From Terrimonas sp937888905 (lineage in GTDB: Bacteria; Bacteroidota; Bacteroidia; Chitinophagales; Chitinophagaceae): a stretch of 64,000 bases of DNA. The notes beneath the pieces are model-generated. The model worked only from the letters and a program-made list of their open reading frames with translations, made no database searches and was not told where the DNA came from. Both the position numbers and the translations under genes were made by a program. The stretch is from contig CALATA010000010.1 in assembly GCA_937888905.1 (NCBI GenBank), forward strand, positions 1-64,000, written 5' to 3'. This document shows, one piece after another, positions 34,306 to 42,380 of the stretch; positions within the stretch are counted from its first letter, which is position 1, and the number at the start of each line of letters is the position of its first letter.

Positions 34306-35214
34306 ATGACACAACCTACTTTAGTGATCCTTGCAGCCGGTATGGCTTCCCGATATGGCAGTATGAAACAGATCCAGGGCTTTGGCCCTGCGGGCGAAAC
34401 GATCATGGACTATTCCATTTTCGATGCCATCCGTTCTGGATTTGGAAAAATAGTGTTCATCATCCGCCGCGAATTTGCGGAAGATTTCAAAGCGATCTTC
34501 GAACCCAAGCTCAATGGCCGTGTAGAAACAGCCTACGTATTCCAGGACATGGACGCCTTCACCGAAGGTTATGCATTTCCTGAAAGCCGCACCAAACCCT
34601 GGGGCACCGCGCATGCCGTACTCTGCGCCATGGATGTGGTGAAAGAACCATTCGCGGTGATCAACGCCGATGATTTTTATGGCGATGATGCCTTCAAACA
34701 GGCGGCGGATTTTCTGCTGAACGATTGCAACGAAAAAACATACGGGCTTGTTGGCTACGACCTGCTGAAAACACTTTCCGATTACGGAACAGTGAATCGT
34801 GGCGTATGCAAACTCGACGAATTGGGTAATCTTGCCTCGATCACCGAACGTATCAATATTGCGAAGAAAGACGGTAAGATCGTTGTTGATGATGGCGCCG
34901 AACCGGCAGAATTGTCGATGGACACACGCGTGTCGATGAACTTCTGGTGTTTCGATCCGTCTTTTTTTAATTATACGCAACGTTTGTTCCGCGAGTTCCT
35001 GACGCAGTTCGGGCAGGAAGCAAAATCAGAATTTTTCATTCCGATCGTTGCGGATCATTTTATCCGTGAAGGCGGCAAAGTAGAAATTATCCCGACCAGT
35101 TCTTCCTGGTTCGGCGTTACTTATAAAGAGGATGCCCCGTTTGTGGCAAAAAGCCTGAATGAGTTGATTGAAGGGAAAGTGTATCCGGCTGATCTGTGGA
35201 AAAGAGAGGCGTAA
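34306..35214 (+). CDS. sugar-phosphate-type nucleotidyltransferase
   Basis: 302 residues. An N-terminal nucleotidyltransferase signature (LVILAAGMASRYGSMKQIQ) binds the NTP and Mg2+. The metal Asp appears in FAVINADDFYGDD, and WGTAHAVL is the typical base-binding loop. This group resembles glucose-1-phosphate nucleotidyltransferases, but the sugar is not readable from sequence. It is alone on the plus strand with a divergent neighbour. Confidence 0.87.
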   Translation: MTQPTLVILAAGMASRYGSMKQIQGFGPAGETIMDYSIFDAIRSGFGKIVFIIRREFAEDFKAIFEPKLNGRVETAYVFQDMDAFTEGYAFPESRTKPWGTAHAVLCAMDVVKEPFAVINADDFYGDDAFKQAADFLLNDCNEKTYGLVGYDLLKTLSDYGTVNRGVCKLDELGNLASITERINIAKKDGKIVVDDGAEPAELSMDTRVSMNFWCFDPSFFNYTQRLFREFLTQFGQEAKSEFFIPIVADHFIREGGKVEIIPTSSSWFGVTYKEDAPFVAKSLNELIEGKVYPADLWKREA

Positions 35215-35412
35215 GAGTAATAAGTTATAAGGTATAAGGTTTGCCATGGTTCGTGTATACACGAACCATGGTTGTTTATGGAACCCAAGTCCCTGCGGTC
35301 GATGCTTCGGCCTCCCGAAGGGCCAGGTTTCAGGAAGGCACGAATCATAAAAGCAGAAGCCTGATTACCCTACGCCTTACACCTTAAACCTTATACCTTA
35401 CACCATCACTTA
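35215..35412. repeat. gap with dispersed repeats and a perfect palindrome
   Basis: AATAAGTTATAAGGTATAAGG (35219-35239) is matched in inverse orientation by ACCTTAAACCTTATACCTTA (35381-35400). A perfect 28-nt palindrome (35244-35271) contains the GGTTCGTGTATACACGAACC core. The middle holds a GGCCTCCCGAAGGGCC hairpin. No gene is seen. Confidence 0.65.
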
Positions 35413-35420
35413 TAAAACGA

Positions 35421-35446
35421 AATCCCCGCAAGACTGCGGGGATTTT
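35421..35446. terminator. hairpin terminator, probably bidirectional
   Basis: An AATCCCCGCA/TGCGGGGATT stem with TTTT on the plus strand. It lies 31 bp beyond the stop of the minus-strand protease gene. Confidence 0.7.
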
Positions 35447-35476
35447 CTATATATAACTAAACTTAAAACGCCGTGA

Positions 35477-36610
35477 TTAGTCGCCTTTCACCATAAACAC
35501 ATAATCCTGTACTTTCTTCACCTGCTGCACTTTGTCCATGCCACTAATGGAAGAACGGGTTGACAGTTGTACGTGCTTGTAAAGCGGGTTGCCTTTGAGC
35601 TCTTCCAAAGCCTGGAAGATGTATTTCGATTGTACGGCAAATACAGCTCCTTCGGTTTTTGTTTCTTTTGTGCTGAGGATACCGATTACTTCACCGTTGC
35701 GGTTGAAGATCGGGCCACCGCTGTTGCCGGGGTTAGCCGCAACAGATATCTGGCAACTGAGTGTATCGCCGTTGAAACCGGTCTTCGCACTCAGGTAACC
35801 TTCTCCATATACAATCTCTTCGCGGGGGAAGCCCAATGTGAAGATCGGCTCGGCCAGCTCAGAAGTTGTTTTGCGGATGCCATAGGGCAAAGCGCTGAAT
35901 GGCTTGAAACGGTCGTCATCGATCTTGATGATGGCCATATCGCGGGACACGTCTAGTTTCAGTACGATGGCACGGAAACGTTCGCCGCGGTTGTTTTCCA
36001 CATAAATATTACGCGAGTTCTTCACCACGTGGGCATTGGTGATCATCATGCCCTTGGGATCGATCAGGAAGCCGGTGCCATACACATTCACCGCCATATT
36101 GATATCGGTGTTATGCGCAGTGTTCGTTTTATTATCTACGTGCTGGATCTTCTTATCGAGGTTATCGGTTTTGATCTCAATCTCGTTTACTTTATTCGCC
36201 AACTCGATAACTTTCGGGTCTTTGGTTGCGGGCGCAACTGTATTTACCAGCATAGAAAGGGCGATAGCAGTAACACCTGCGATGGTAGCGGCGATGGCTA
36301 CCACTTTCTTGTATTTCTGCCACAGTTGTACTACGCGGCCGCGCTGCGCAGGCTCGATATCGATGGTACCTTGTTCGGACAGGCCGTTGTGTACGTCGTG
36401 CAACGTATGACGGAAATCCTGCCGCTCAGCGTAGCGGTTCATTTGCTGGAGAAAAAGGGTGTGTTCCACGACAAGCTGATCCACTTCGCTGTTGGACTTG
36501 CGAAGGTTTTCGAAATGAAGTCGTTCGTCAGGTAGCATTTCGCCCCTGATGTAGCGCTCCACGGCGTCAAGGATCATCAGGTCATTTTGCTCATTCATCA
36601 CGGTGGTCAT
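35477..36610 (-). CDS. membrane trypsin-like protease with anti-sigma-like N terminus
   Basis: 377 residues (or 373 from a second ATG). The cytoplasmic head (about 10-95) has VERYIRGEMLPDERLHFE, the start typical of Bacteroidota anti-sigma factors. A membrane helix (103-124) and a coiled coil (130-165) follow. The HtrA-like protease domain has the triad His194 (TNAHVV), Asp224 (SRDMAIIKID) and Ser297 (NPGNSGGP). No PDZ domain is seen. It overlaps the sigma factor gene by 20 bp, implying translational coupling. It could hold the sigma factor at the membrane and respond to envelope stress; that is an inference. Confidence 0.85.
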   Translation of the reverse strand: MTTVMNEQNDLMILDAVERYIRGEMLPDERLHFENLRKSNSEVDQLVVEHTLFLQQMNRYAERQDFRHTLHDVHNGLSEQGTIDIEPAQRGRVVQLWQKYKKVVAIAATIAGVTAIALSMLVNTVAPATKDPKVIELANKVNEIEIKTDNLDKKIQHVDNKTNTAHNTDINMAVNVYGTGFLIDPKGMMITNAHVVKNSRNIYVENNRGERFRAIVLKLDVSRDMAIIKIDDDRFKPFSALPYGIRKTTSELAEPIFTLGFPREEIVYGEGYLSAKTGFNGDTLSCQISVAANPGNSGGPIFNRNGEVIGILSTKETKTEGAVFAVQSKYIFQALEELKGNPLYKHVQLSTRSSISGMDKVQQVKKVQDYVFMVKGD

Positions 36611-37166
36611 TTTTATAATGCGAAAAGAATAGTTTCTTCAGTCGTACCAGGCACTTGTATTTCTGTGTCTTGGCATTTTCGGAATTGGTGTAACCAAAGT
36701 CGGTTGCTATTTCCTGCATGTTTTTCTTTTTCAGATAAAACGCTTCCAGCAGGCTTTTGCAAGGTTCTCCGAGGTTTCCCATTGCCTTATTCATCATGTC
36801 GAATTCGGCGTCGCGGCGGTTATGTTCTTCGAGATCGTCTTCCACCGCTACTACATTATCTGTAGATACGAGATCGGACGAATACCGGTTCAATTGCTGC
36901 AAACGCTTGAGCCACAGTCTTCTGGATACGGAGTATAAATAAGTTCTGATCTGGCAGTTGAGTTCGAAATCACCGGAGCGGGCCTTTTCATATAAGACGA
37001 TCATTGCTTCCTGAAAAATATCCCGGGCATCGTCGGCCAGCCCGTTGTTATTGATTATCAGCGTCTGAATGATCTTATAATGCTCGCGGTAGATAGTTTC
37101 AACGGCGTTCTTATCATTTCGGGCCAGCCCTTTCAATAATTCCTTTTCGTTGATCGCTTCTTTCAC
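36591..37166 (-). CDS. ECF-type sigma-70 family factor
   Basis: 191 residues from a GTG at 37166; a 213-residue form from 37232 would begin in an A-rich, unlikely segment. Region 2 (AVETIYREHYKIIQTLI, DARDIFQEAMIVLYEKA, IRTYLYSVSRRLWLKRL) and region 4 (LEAFYLKKKNMQEIATDFGY, NAKTQKYKCLVRLKKL) are present. It directs RNA polymerase to a regulon not identified here. The downstream overlapping gene is the likely regulator. Confidence 0.88.
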   Translation of the reverse strand: MKEAINEKELLKGLARNDKNAVETIYREHYKIIQTLIINNNGLADDARDIFQEAMIVLYEKARSGDFELNCQIRTYLYSVSRRLWLKRLQQLNRYSSDLVSTDNVVAVEDDLEEHNRRDAEFDMMNKAMGNLGEPCKSLLEAFYLKKKNMQEIATDFGYTNSENAKTQKYKCLVRLKKLFFSHYKNDHRDE

Positions 37167-37319
37167 GCTTCCTGTATTAATACGTTTTTCTAAAAATAGT
37201 AACCCGCCGGGGGGCAGAAAAAAAAATCTCAAAAAAAAAGAAAAAACCGGGGTTACCTTTTTCTCCTCCCGGTATTAATCTTTAGAAATATTTCACAAAC
37301 AAACTCAAAAATCGCACAA

Positions 37320-37532
37320 ATGAAAAAGCTTTTCATCGTTCTGGCAGTAGCTAGCCTCGGATTTGTAGCTTGTAACAACGAAGCTGAAAACAAACCCGCA
37401 ACTGATTCTCTGACTAACAAAGTAGACTCTACTGTAGACGCTGCTAAAGATTCAGTTCAGACTACTGCTGACTCTATCAAGTCTAAAATCGATTCTACTG
37501 GTACTGCTGTTAAAGATTCTATCAAAAAATAA
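37320..37532 (+). CDS. small lipoprotein, paralogue of the 6770 gene
   Basis: 70 residues. The lipoprotein signal ends in GFVACNNEAENK, sharing CNNEAENK with the 6770 protein. The mature chain is a repeat of D-S-(T/V/I) and Lys (VDSTVDAAKDSVQTTADSIK), resembling a short coiled coil. A strong terminator follows. It is small and highly charged, with unknown function; an abundant envelope lipoprotein is possible. Confidence 0.8.
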   Translation: MKKLFIVLAVASLGFVACNNEAENKPATDSLTNKVDSTVDAAKDSVQTTADSIKSKIDSTGTAVKDSIKK

Positions 37533-37553
37533 TTCTCAGCAAGCAATCGTTAT

Positions 37554-37588
37554 AGGCCATCCGCCGTTACGGCAGATGGCTTTTTTTT
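37554..37588 (+). terminator. terminator of the small lipoprotein gene
   Basis: A GCCATCCGCCG/CGGCAGATGGC hairpin with one mismatch, followed by eight T. Confidence 0.9.
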
Positions 37589-37629
37589 GCCCCTACTGAT
37601 CTTTTTCGGCCGTCCTGCCCGAATAAGGT

Positions 37630-37637
37630 TAACTTTG
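37630..37637 (+). promoter_or_regulatory. -7 box TAACTTTG of the DEAD-box gene
   Basis: An exact TAnnTTTG match 28 nt before the GTG start. Confidence 0.6.
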
Positions 37638-37665
37638 CGGCCGATTATTAAGAAAAAAACACAAA

Positions 37666-39339
37666 GTGACCAATTTTGAATCATTAGGCATCGAGGAAGG
37701 GCTCCTGGCTGCCATCAGCGCGCTCGGCTTTACTGAGCCAACCCCCATCCAGGAAAAAGCTATCCCGGTGCTCCTCCAGGGAACCAAGGATTTTATCGGC
37801 CTGGCCCAGACCGGTACCGGTAAGACCGCGGCTTTCGGACTCCCTGTTCTTCAACTCATTAACAACGAGGAACGCTATCCGCAGGCACTTATTGTCTGCC
37901 CCACCCGCGAACTCTGTCTCCAGATCACCAAAGACCTGGGCACCTTCCGCGGTAAGAAAAGCGCTATACATGTTACGGCTGTTTATGGCGGTACCTCTAT
38001 CGGCGACCAGATCCGCGACCTGAAAAAAGGCACGCATATCGTAGTGGCCACCCCCGGCCGCCTGATCGACCTCATCGAGCGGAAAGCGATCAACCTGGAA
38101 AAAATCCATTACGTTATCCTCGACGAGGCCGACGAAATGCTCAACATGGGCTTCAAGGATGATATCGAATTCATTCTTCAAAACACCCCCAACCGTCAAA
38201 GTACCTGGCTGTTCAGCGCTACAATGCCACCGGAAATCCGTCATGTGAGCAAGAAGTACATGGACAAGCCTTTCGAAATTACCATTGGTAAGGTCAATGC
38301 CGGCAACGCCAACATCGACCACCAATATTACCAGACACAACACGTCAACCGCTACGAAACGCTCAAGCGTATCGTAGATTTCAATCCGGGGATCTATGGT
38401 ATCATCTTTACCCGCACAAAAGCCGATGCCCAGACCGTGACCGAATCGCTGATCCGGGAAGGGTACGATATCGAAGCGCTGCACGGTGACCTCACGCAGG
38501 CACAACGCGATAAAGTAATGAGCCGTTTCCGAGAGAAATCCATTCAGTTGCTGATCGCTACCGACGTAGCAGCAAGAGGTATCGATGTACAAGGCATTAC
38601 ACACGTAATCAACTACGAACTGCCCGACGATACGGAAGTGTACACACACCGTAGCGGAAGAACAGGCCGCGCAGGTAAGAGTGGTGTATCCGTATCCATC
38701 GTTACGCCCCGCGAAACCTACCGTCTTCGCCAGATCGAAAAACTGATCAACTCCCGTTTCCATAAAATGGATATCCCGAGTGGTAAAGATGTTTGCCGCA
38801 AACAGTTCTTCCATTTCATCGATAAATTATTGCAAACCGATATCAGCAACGGTGAGTATGAAGCCTACCTGCCTGTACTTCGCGAGAAGTTTGCAGAAGT
38901 GGACAAAGAAGAGATCCTGCAACGTGTGGCTGCGCTCGAGTTCGATCGCTTCCTCAAGTATTATGAGAATGCTGCAGACCTCAACATGCGTGAAGACGGC
39001 CGCAAAGACCGCAAAGGCGCTGATCGCAACGAACGTTCAGCCGGTCGTGAACGTCCACGTGCTGCCGGTGATGGCAATTACCAACGCTTGTTTGTAAACC
39101 TCGGTACACGTGATGGTTTCTATAAAGCAAGTTTCCTTCAGTTTATACTGGATATGAGTGATCTGCGTAAAGATGTACTCGGCCGTATCGATATGAAAGA
39201 GATGAATAGCTGGGTGGAAATTGAATCAGGCGTGGCGAATAAAATGATCCGCGCGCTCGATGGAAAGAACTTCCGCGGACGCAAGATCAGAATGAACGAT
39301 GCAGAAAGCGGTGGAACAAGAGGAAAAAAACACGAATAA
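37666..39339 (+). CDS. DEAD-box RNA helicase with DbpA-type RNA-binding tail
   Basis: 557 residues from a GTG start. Helicase core motifs are Q (FTEPTPIQEKAIP), I (AQTGTGKT), II (DEAD in VILDEADEML), III (SAT) and VI (HRSGRTGRAG). A basic charged linker (about 435-470) leads to a DbpA/CsdA RNA-binding domain (RLFVNLGTRDGFYKASFLQF, GKNFRGRKIRMND). It probably remodels rRNA in ribosome assembly or acts at low temperature, as DeaD does. It is directly upstream of the aromatic cluster but has no terminator of its own beyond a T-run. Confidence 0.95.
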   Translation: MTNFESLGIEEGLLAAISALGFTEPTPIQEKAIPVLLQGTKDFIGLAQTGTGKTAAFGLPVLQLINNEERYPQALIVCPTRELCLQITKDLGTFRGKKSAIHVTAVYGGTSIGDQIRDLKKGTHIVVATPGRLIDLIERKAINLEKIHYVILDEADEMLNMGFKDDIEFILQNTPNRQSTWLFSATMPPEIRHVSKKYMDKPFEITIGKVNAGNANIDHQYYQTQHVNRYETLKRIVDFNPGIYGIIFTRTKADAQTVTESLIREGYDIEALHGDLTQAQRDKVMSRFREKSIQLLIATDVAARGIDVQGITHVINYELPDDTEVYTHRSGRTGRAGKSGVSVSIVTPRETYRLRQIEKLINSRFHKMDIPSGKDVCRKQFFHFIDKLLQTDISNGEYEAYLPVLREKFAEVDKEEILQRVAALEFDRFLKYYENAADLNMREDGRKDRKGADRNERSAGRERPRAAGDGNYQRLFVNLGTRDGFYKASFLQFILDMSDLRKDVLGRIDMKEMNSWVEIESGVANKMIRALDGKNFRGRKIRMNDAESGGTRGKKHE

Positions 39340-39343
39340 TTTT

Positions 39344-39372
39344 TTTGTTTCACCAACGCTACGTTATATTTG
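39344..39372 (+). promoter_or_regulatory. promoter of the phe leader and aromatic cluster
   Basis: TTTG (39344-39347) and the -7 element TATATTTG (39365-39372) with a 17-nt spacer. The ATG of the leader peptide begins 7 nt after the box, so the transcript may start at or a few bases before that ATG. Confidence 0.75.
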
Positions 39373-39379
39373 TTCAGCA

Positions 39380-39463
39380 ATGATCAAGACAAACACATTC
39401 TTCGGTTTTTATTTTAGCTTTTTTTACTTTAGAAAGAGAGCCGGGAATGCTTTGTTGAAATAA
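39380..39463 (+). CDS. Phe-rich leader peptide of the aromatic operon
   Basis: A 27-residue peptide whose core is TFFGFYFSFFYF. It has seven Phe and two Tyr in eleven consecutive codons (39398-39430), then RKRAGNALLK and TAA at 39461. It lies between a Bacteroidota promoter and an intrinsic terminator just before pheA. Its composition matches the regulatory logic of enterobacterial pheL: ribosomes lacking charged tRNA-Phe would stall in the Phe run. Too short for routine gene callers. The function is inferred from composition and position; no similarity search was made. Confidence 0.85.
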   Translation: MIKTNTFFGFYFSFFYFRKRAGNALLK

Positions 39464-39500
39464 ATAGGATAACTAAAATCAACATAAAGAATCCCGGCTC
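39438..39500 (+). promoter_or_regulatory. predicted antiterminator of the phe attenuator
   Basis: GAGCCGGGA (39438-39446), inside the end of the leader ORF, is complementary to TCCCGGCTC (39492-39500), the left arm of the downstream terminator. Pairing gives a 9-bp helix exclusive with termination. A ribosome stalled in the early Phe codons would leave this segment free; one at the stop codon would cover it. Confidence 0.75.
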
Positions 39501-39521
39501 GCAGCCGGGATTCTTGTTTTT
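39487..39521 (+). terminator. attenuator terminator upstream of pheA
   Basis: A 13-bp stem (AAGAATCCCGGCT/AGCCGGGATTCTT) with a 3-nt loop and a GTTTTT tail. It ends 6 nt before the pheA ATG, so it separates the leader from the cluster. It is not placed to serve the helicase gene, whose stop is 148 nt upstream. Confidence 0.9.
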
Positions 39522-39527
39522 ATACGT

Positions 39528-40358
39528 ATGCAAAAAAGGATCTCGATACAAGGATATGAAGGCAGTTTTCACCAGGTAGCTGCCCGTCTTTACTTCGGCA
39601 AAGAAGTGGAAGTAATTCCCTGCGATACATTCCGCGAAGCGATACGCATTGCAGAAAGTAAAAAAGAAAGCGAAGGCGGCATCATGGCCATTGAAAATTC
39701 CATTGCCGGCAGCATTCTCCCCAATTACAACCTGTTGCAGAAATCGCAATTGCGCATTACAGGAGAGATTTATTTGCAGATTCGTCAAAACCTGCTCGTT
39801 AATCCCGGTGTGAAACTCGAAGACATCCGTGAAGTGCATTCGCATACCATGGCCCTGCAACAATGCTATGACTTCCTCGATCAGCATAAATGGAAATTGG
39901 TAGAAACGGAAGACACCGCACTGAGCGCCCGGCATATTCACCAGCACAAAAGCAAATACATTGCCGCCATTGCCAGCAAATTGGCCGCCGAGTTATACGA
40001 CCTGGAAATGATCGCGCCGAATATTCATACATTGAAGAATAACTATACGCGCTTCCTGGTATTGCAACGGGAAGAAGATGTGCAAGCCGATGAAGAAGCC
40101 AATAAAGCATCGATCAATTTTCATACGGATCATTCGCGCGGAAGCCTGGCAAAAGTATTAGGGAAAATAGCAGACGGTGGCATTAATCTCAGCAAGCTGC
40201 AAAGCTTTCCGATACCCGGATCAGAGTTCCGTTACAGCTTTCATGCAGACATGGAGTTCGACAACCGTAAAGAATTGGACAAAGTGATAAAATCCATTAC
40301 ACCACTAACCGATCATCTCCGTATATACGGTGTATACAAAAGAGGTGTGTGGAAATAA
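39528..40358 (+). CDS. pheA: prephenate dehydratase
   Basis: 276 residues. The dehydratase domain has GYEGSFHQVAA, MAIENSIAGSI and the catalytic Thr-Arg-Phe in NYTRFLVL. A C-terminal ACT domain follows (RGSLAKVLGKIADGGINLSK). The usual ESRP phenylalanine-binding motif is replaced by QSFP. It converts prephenate to phenylpyruvate. There is no fused chorismate mutase; that activity is on the DAHP synthase downstream. It is the first gene after the Phe attenuator. Confidence 0.95.
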   Translation: MQKRISIQGYEGSFHQVAARLYFGKEVEVIPCDTFREAIRIAESKKESEGGIMAIENSIAGSILPNYNLLQKSQLRITGEIYLQIRQNLLVNPGVKLEDIREVHSHTMALQQCYDFLDQHKWKLVETEDTALSARHIHQHKSKYIAAIASKLAAELYDLEMIAPNIHTLKNNYTRFLVLQREEDVQADEEANKASINFHTDHSRGSLAKVLGKIADGGINLSKLQSFPIPGSEFRYSFHADMEFDNRKELDKVIKSITPLTDHLRIYGVYKRGVWK

Positions 40359-40366
40359 ATAAGTAT

Positions 40367-41521
40367 ATGAAAACAAGCAAGAGACTGGAAGGCATCGGTG
40401 AATATTATTTCTCCCAAAAGCTGAGGGAGATAGAAGGGCTTAACGCCCAGGGCCGCAATGTGATCAATCTCGGTATTGGCAGCCCCGATCTTCCGCCACA
40501 TCCTGAAGTGATAAAAGTATTGCAGGAAGCGAGTGCGCGCCCGGATACACATGCGTATCAATCCTACAAAGGTGCGCCTGCTTTACGTAAAGCCATGAGC
40601 GATTGGTATCGCCGTCATTACAACGTAGAACTGAATCCCGATACCGAAATTTTACCACTGATCGGCAGCAAAGAAGGCATCATGCATATCTGCATGACCT
40701 ACCTCGAACCCGGTGACGAAGTGTTGGTGCCTAACCCCGGTTACCCTACTTACCGCAGTGCGGTGCAACTCGCGGGCGGACGTTGTGTTGATTACCTGTT
40801 GCTGGAGGAAAACGATTATTATCCCGATCTGCATGAACTCGCTTCGCGTGATCTGAGCAAAGTGAAGCTGCTATTTGTGAACTATCCGCACATGCCGACA
40901 GGACAACCCGCCAGTCGTGCATCATTTGAACAACTCATCGCTTTTGCGGCAGCGCATGATATACTGATTGTGCATGACAACCCTTACAGTTTTATACTGA
41001 ATGACGAACCGCAAAGCCTGTTGGGTTTACCCGGCGCCAAAGAACAGGTGATCGAGCTGAACTCGCTTAGCAAGTCGCACAACATGGCGGGCTGGCGTAT
41101 CGGTATGCTTTGCGGCGGTGCTGACCGCATCAATGAAGTGCTGCGGTTCAAAAGCAACATGGATAGCGGTATGTTTCTTCCGCTGCAACTCGCTGCTGCC
41201 CGCGCTTTGGAGTTGGGTGATGAATGGCAACAGGAACTGAATGCTGTTTATCGTGAACGCCGCGAAAAAGTATTTGATCTGTTAAAGCAACTGGATTGCA
41301 ACTTTTCGCAAAGCCAGACGGGCATGTTTGTGTGGGCATCCATTCCACCAAAATACCAGACTGGTTTTCAGTTGAGCGATGAAATACTGCAACGCGCTGC
41401 GGTGTTCATTACGCCCGGAGGAATATTTGGTTCGGCCGGGGATGCGTATATCAGGGTTAGCCTGTGCGCACCGGTACAACGATTTGAAGAAGCATTAAAC
41501 AGAATAAGCCATGCTCAATGA
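40367..41521 (+). CDS. class I/II aminotransferase, probably aromatic
   Basis: 384 residues from the ATG at 40367, 8 bp after pheA; a GTG at 40349 would overlap pheA. Fold-type I features: NLGIGSPDLPPHPEV, PNPGYPTYRSA, the PLP Asp-Asn in IVHDNPYSFI, Schiff-base Lys in SLSKSHNMAGWRIG and the final Arg in YIRVSLC. Position between pheA and tyrA suggests it transaminates phenylpyruvate and 4-hydroxyphenylpyruvate to Phe and Tyr. Alternative: an aspartate or LL-diaminopimelate type of the same fold. Confidence 0.9.
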   Translation: MKTSKRLEGIGEYYFSQKLREIEGLNAQGRNVINLGIGSPDLPPHPEVIKVLQEASARPDTHAYQSYKGAPALRKAMSDWYRRHYNVELNPDTEILPLIGSKEGIMHICMTYLEPGDEVLVPNPGYPTYRSAVQLAGGRCVDYLLLEENDYYPDLHELASRDLSKVKLLFVNYPHMPTGQPASRASFEQLIAFAAAHDILIVHDNPYSFILNDEPQSLLGLPGAKEQVIELNSLSKSHNMAGWRIGMLCGGADRINEVLRFKSNMDSGMFLPLQLAAARALELGDEWQQELNAVYRERREKVFDLLKQLDCNFSQSQTGMFVWASIPPKYQTGFQLSDEILQRAAVFITPGGIFGSAGDAYIRVSLCAPVQRFEEALNRISHAQ

Positions 41522-42380
41522 GCGTATAAACATAGAAAGAAAAAAAGTGGCGATCGTGGGTACCGGCCTGATCGGTGGTTCACTCGCCTTGCGGTTGCAT
41601 GAACGCAAAATCTCGTCGCGGCTGATAGGTGTGGATGCAAGCGCAGAACATTTGCGTCAGGCATTGGAAATGGAACTGGTAGACGAAGTGATGCCACTGA
41701 CGGATGCCATCGCTGCAGCAGAAGTGATCGTACTCGCCATCCCGGTGGACCGCCTGGTTGGGCTGCTGCCCTCCATACTCGACCAGGTAGACCAGCAAAT
41801 TGTATTGGACCTGGGTTCCACCAAATCACAATTGACCGATATCATTAAAGACCATCCCAAAAGGGGGAGATATGTAGCCACGCATCCTATGTGGGGAACC
41901 GAATACAGCGGTCCACGAGCAGCGGTGCGTGGTGCCTATGAAGACAAGGCCGTTATTATCTGCAATGCCTGGGAAAGCGATGGCGATGCATTGGAATGGG
42001 TGAGAAGTATGTATAAAAAGATCGGCATGCATTTGCTGGAAATGGAAGCGCGTGCGCATGATCTGCATGCCGCATACGTCAGTCATATTTCGCATATCAC
42101 TTCTTTCGCGTTAGCCAATACCGTTTTGCAAAAAGAAAAAGAACAGAATGCCATCTTCGAAATGGCGAGTGCAGGTTTTGAAAGCACCGTCCGTCTCGCG
42201 AAGAGCAGCCCGGCCATGTGGGTGCCCATTTTCCTGCAAAACAAAGAAAACGTGCTCGATGTATTGACCGAACATATCGCGCAACTGACACGGTTCAAGC
42301 AAAGTATTGAAAACGGTGATGGCAAAGCGTTGGAAGACCTGATCGGCGAAGCGAATAAAATCAAACGGATCATTAAATGA
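41511..42380 (+). CDS. tyrA: prephenate dehydrogenase
   Basis: 289 residues. The Rossmann motif VGTGLIGGSLAL binds NAD. HPMWGTEYSGP is the active-site loop, and AYVSHISHITSFALA carries the catalytic and substrate-binding His residues. No ACT or chorismate mutase domain is fused. It makes 4-hydroxyphenylpyruvate for tyrosine. It overlaps the aminotransferase gene by 11 bp and the next gene by 4 bp (ATGA). Confidence 0.95.
   Translation: MLNERINIERKKVAIVGTGLIGGSLALRLHERKISSRLIGVDASAEHLRQALEMELVDEVMPLTDAIAAAEVIVLAIPVDRLVGLLPSILDQVDQQIVLDLGSTKSQLTDIIKDHPKRGRYVATHPMWGTEYSGPRAAVRGAYEDKAVIICNAWESDGDALEWVRSMYKKIGMHLLEMEARAHDLHAAYVSHISHITSFALANTVLQKEKEQNAIFEMASAGFESTVRLAKSSPAMWVPIFLQNKENVLDVLTEHIAQLTRFKQSIENGDGKALEDLIGEANKIKRIIK

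Noticed and set aside
37684..38814. 376-codon open frame on the minus strand
   Set aside because: Antisense to the helicase core of the DEAD-box gene; composition is not protein-like.
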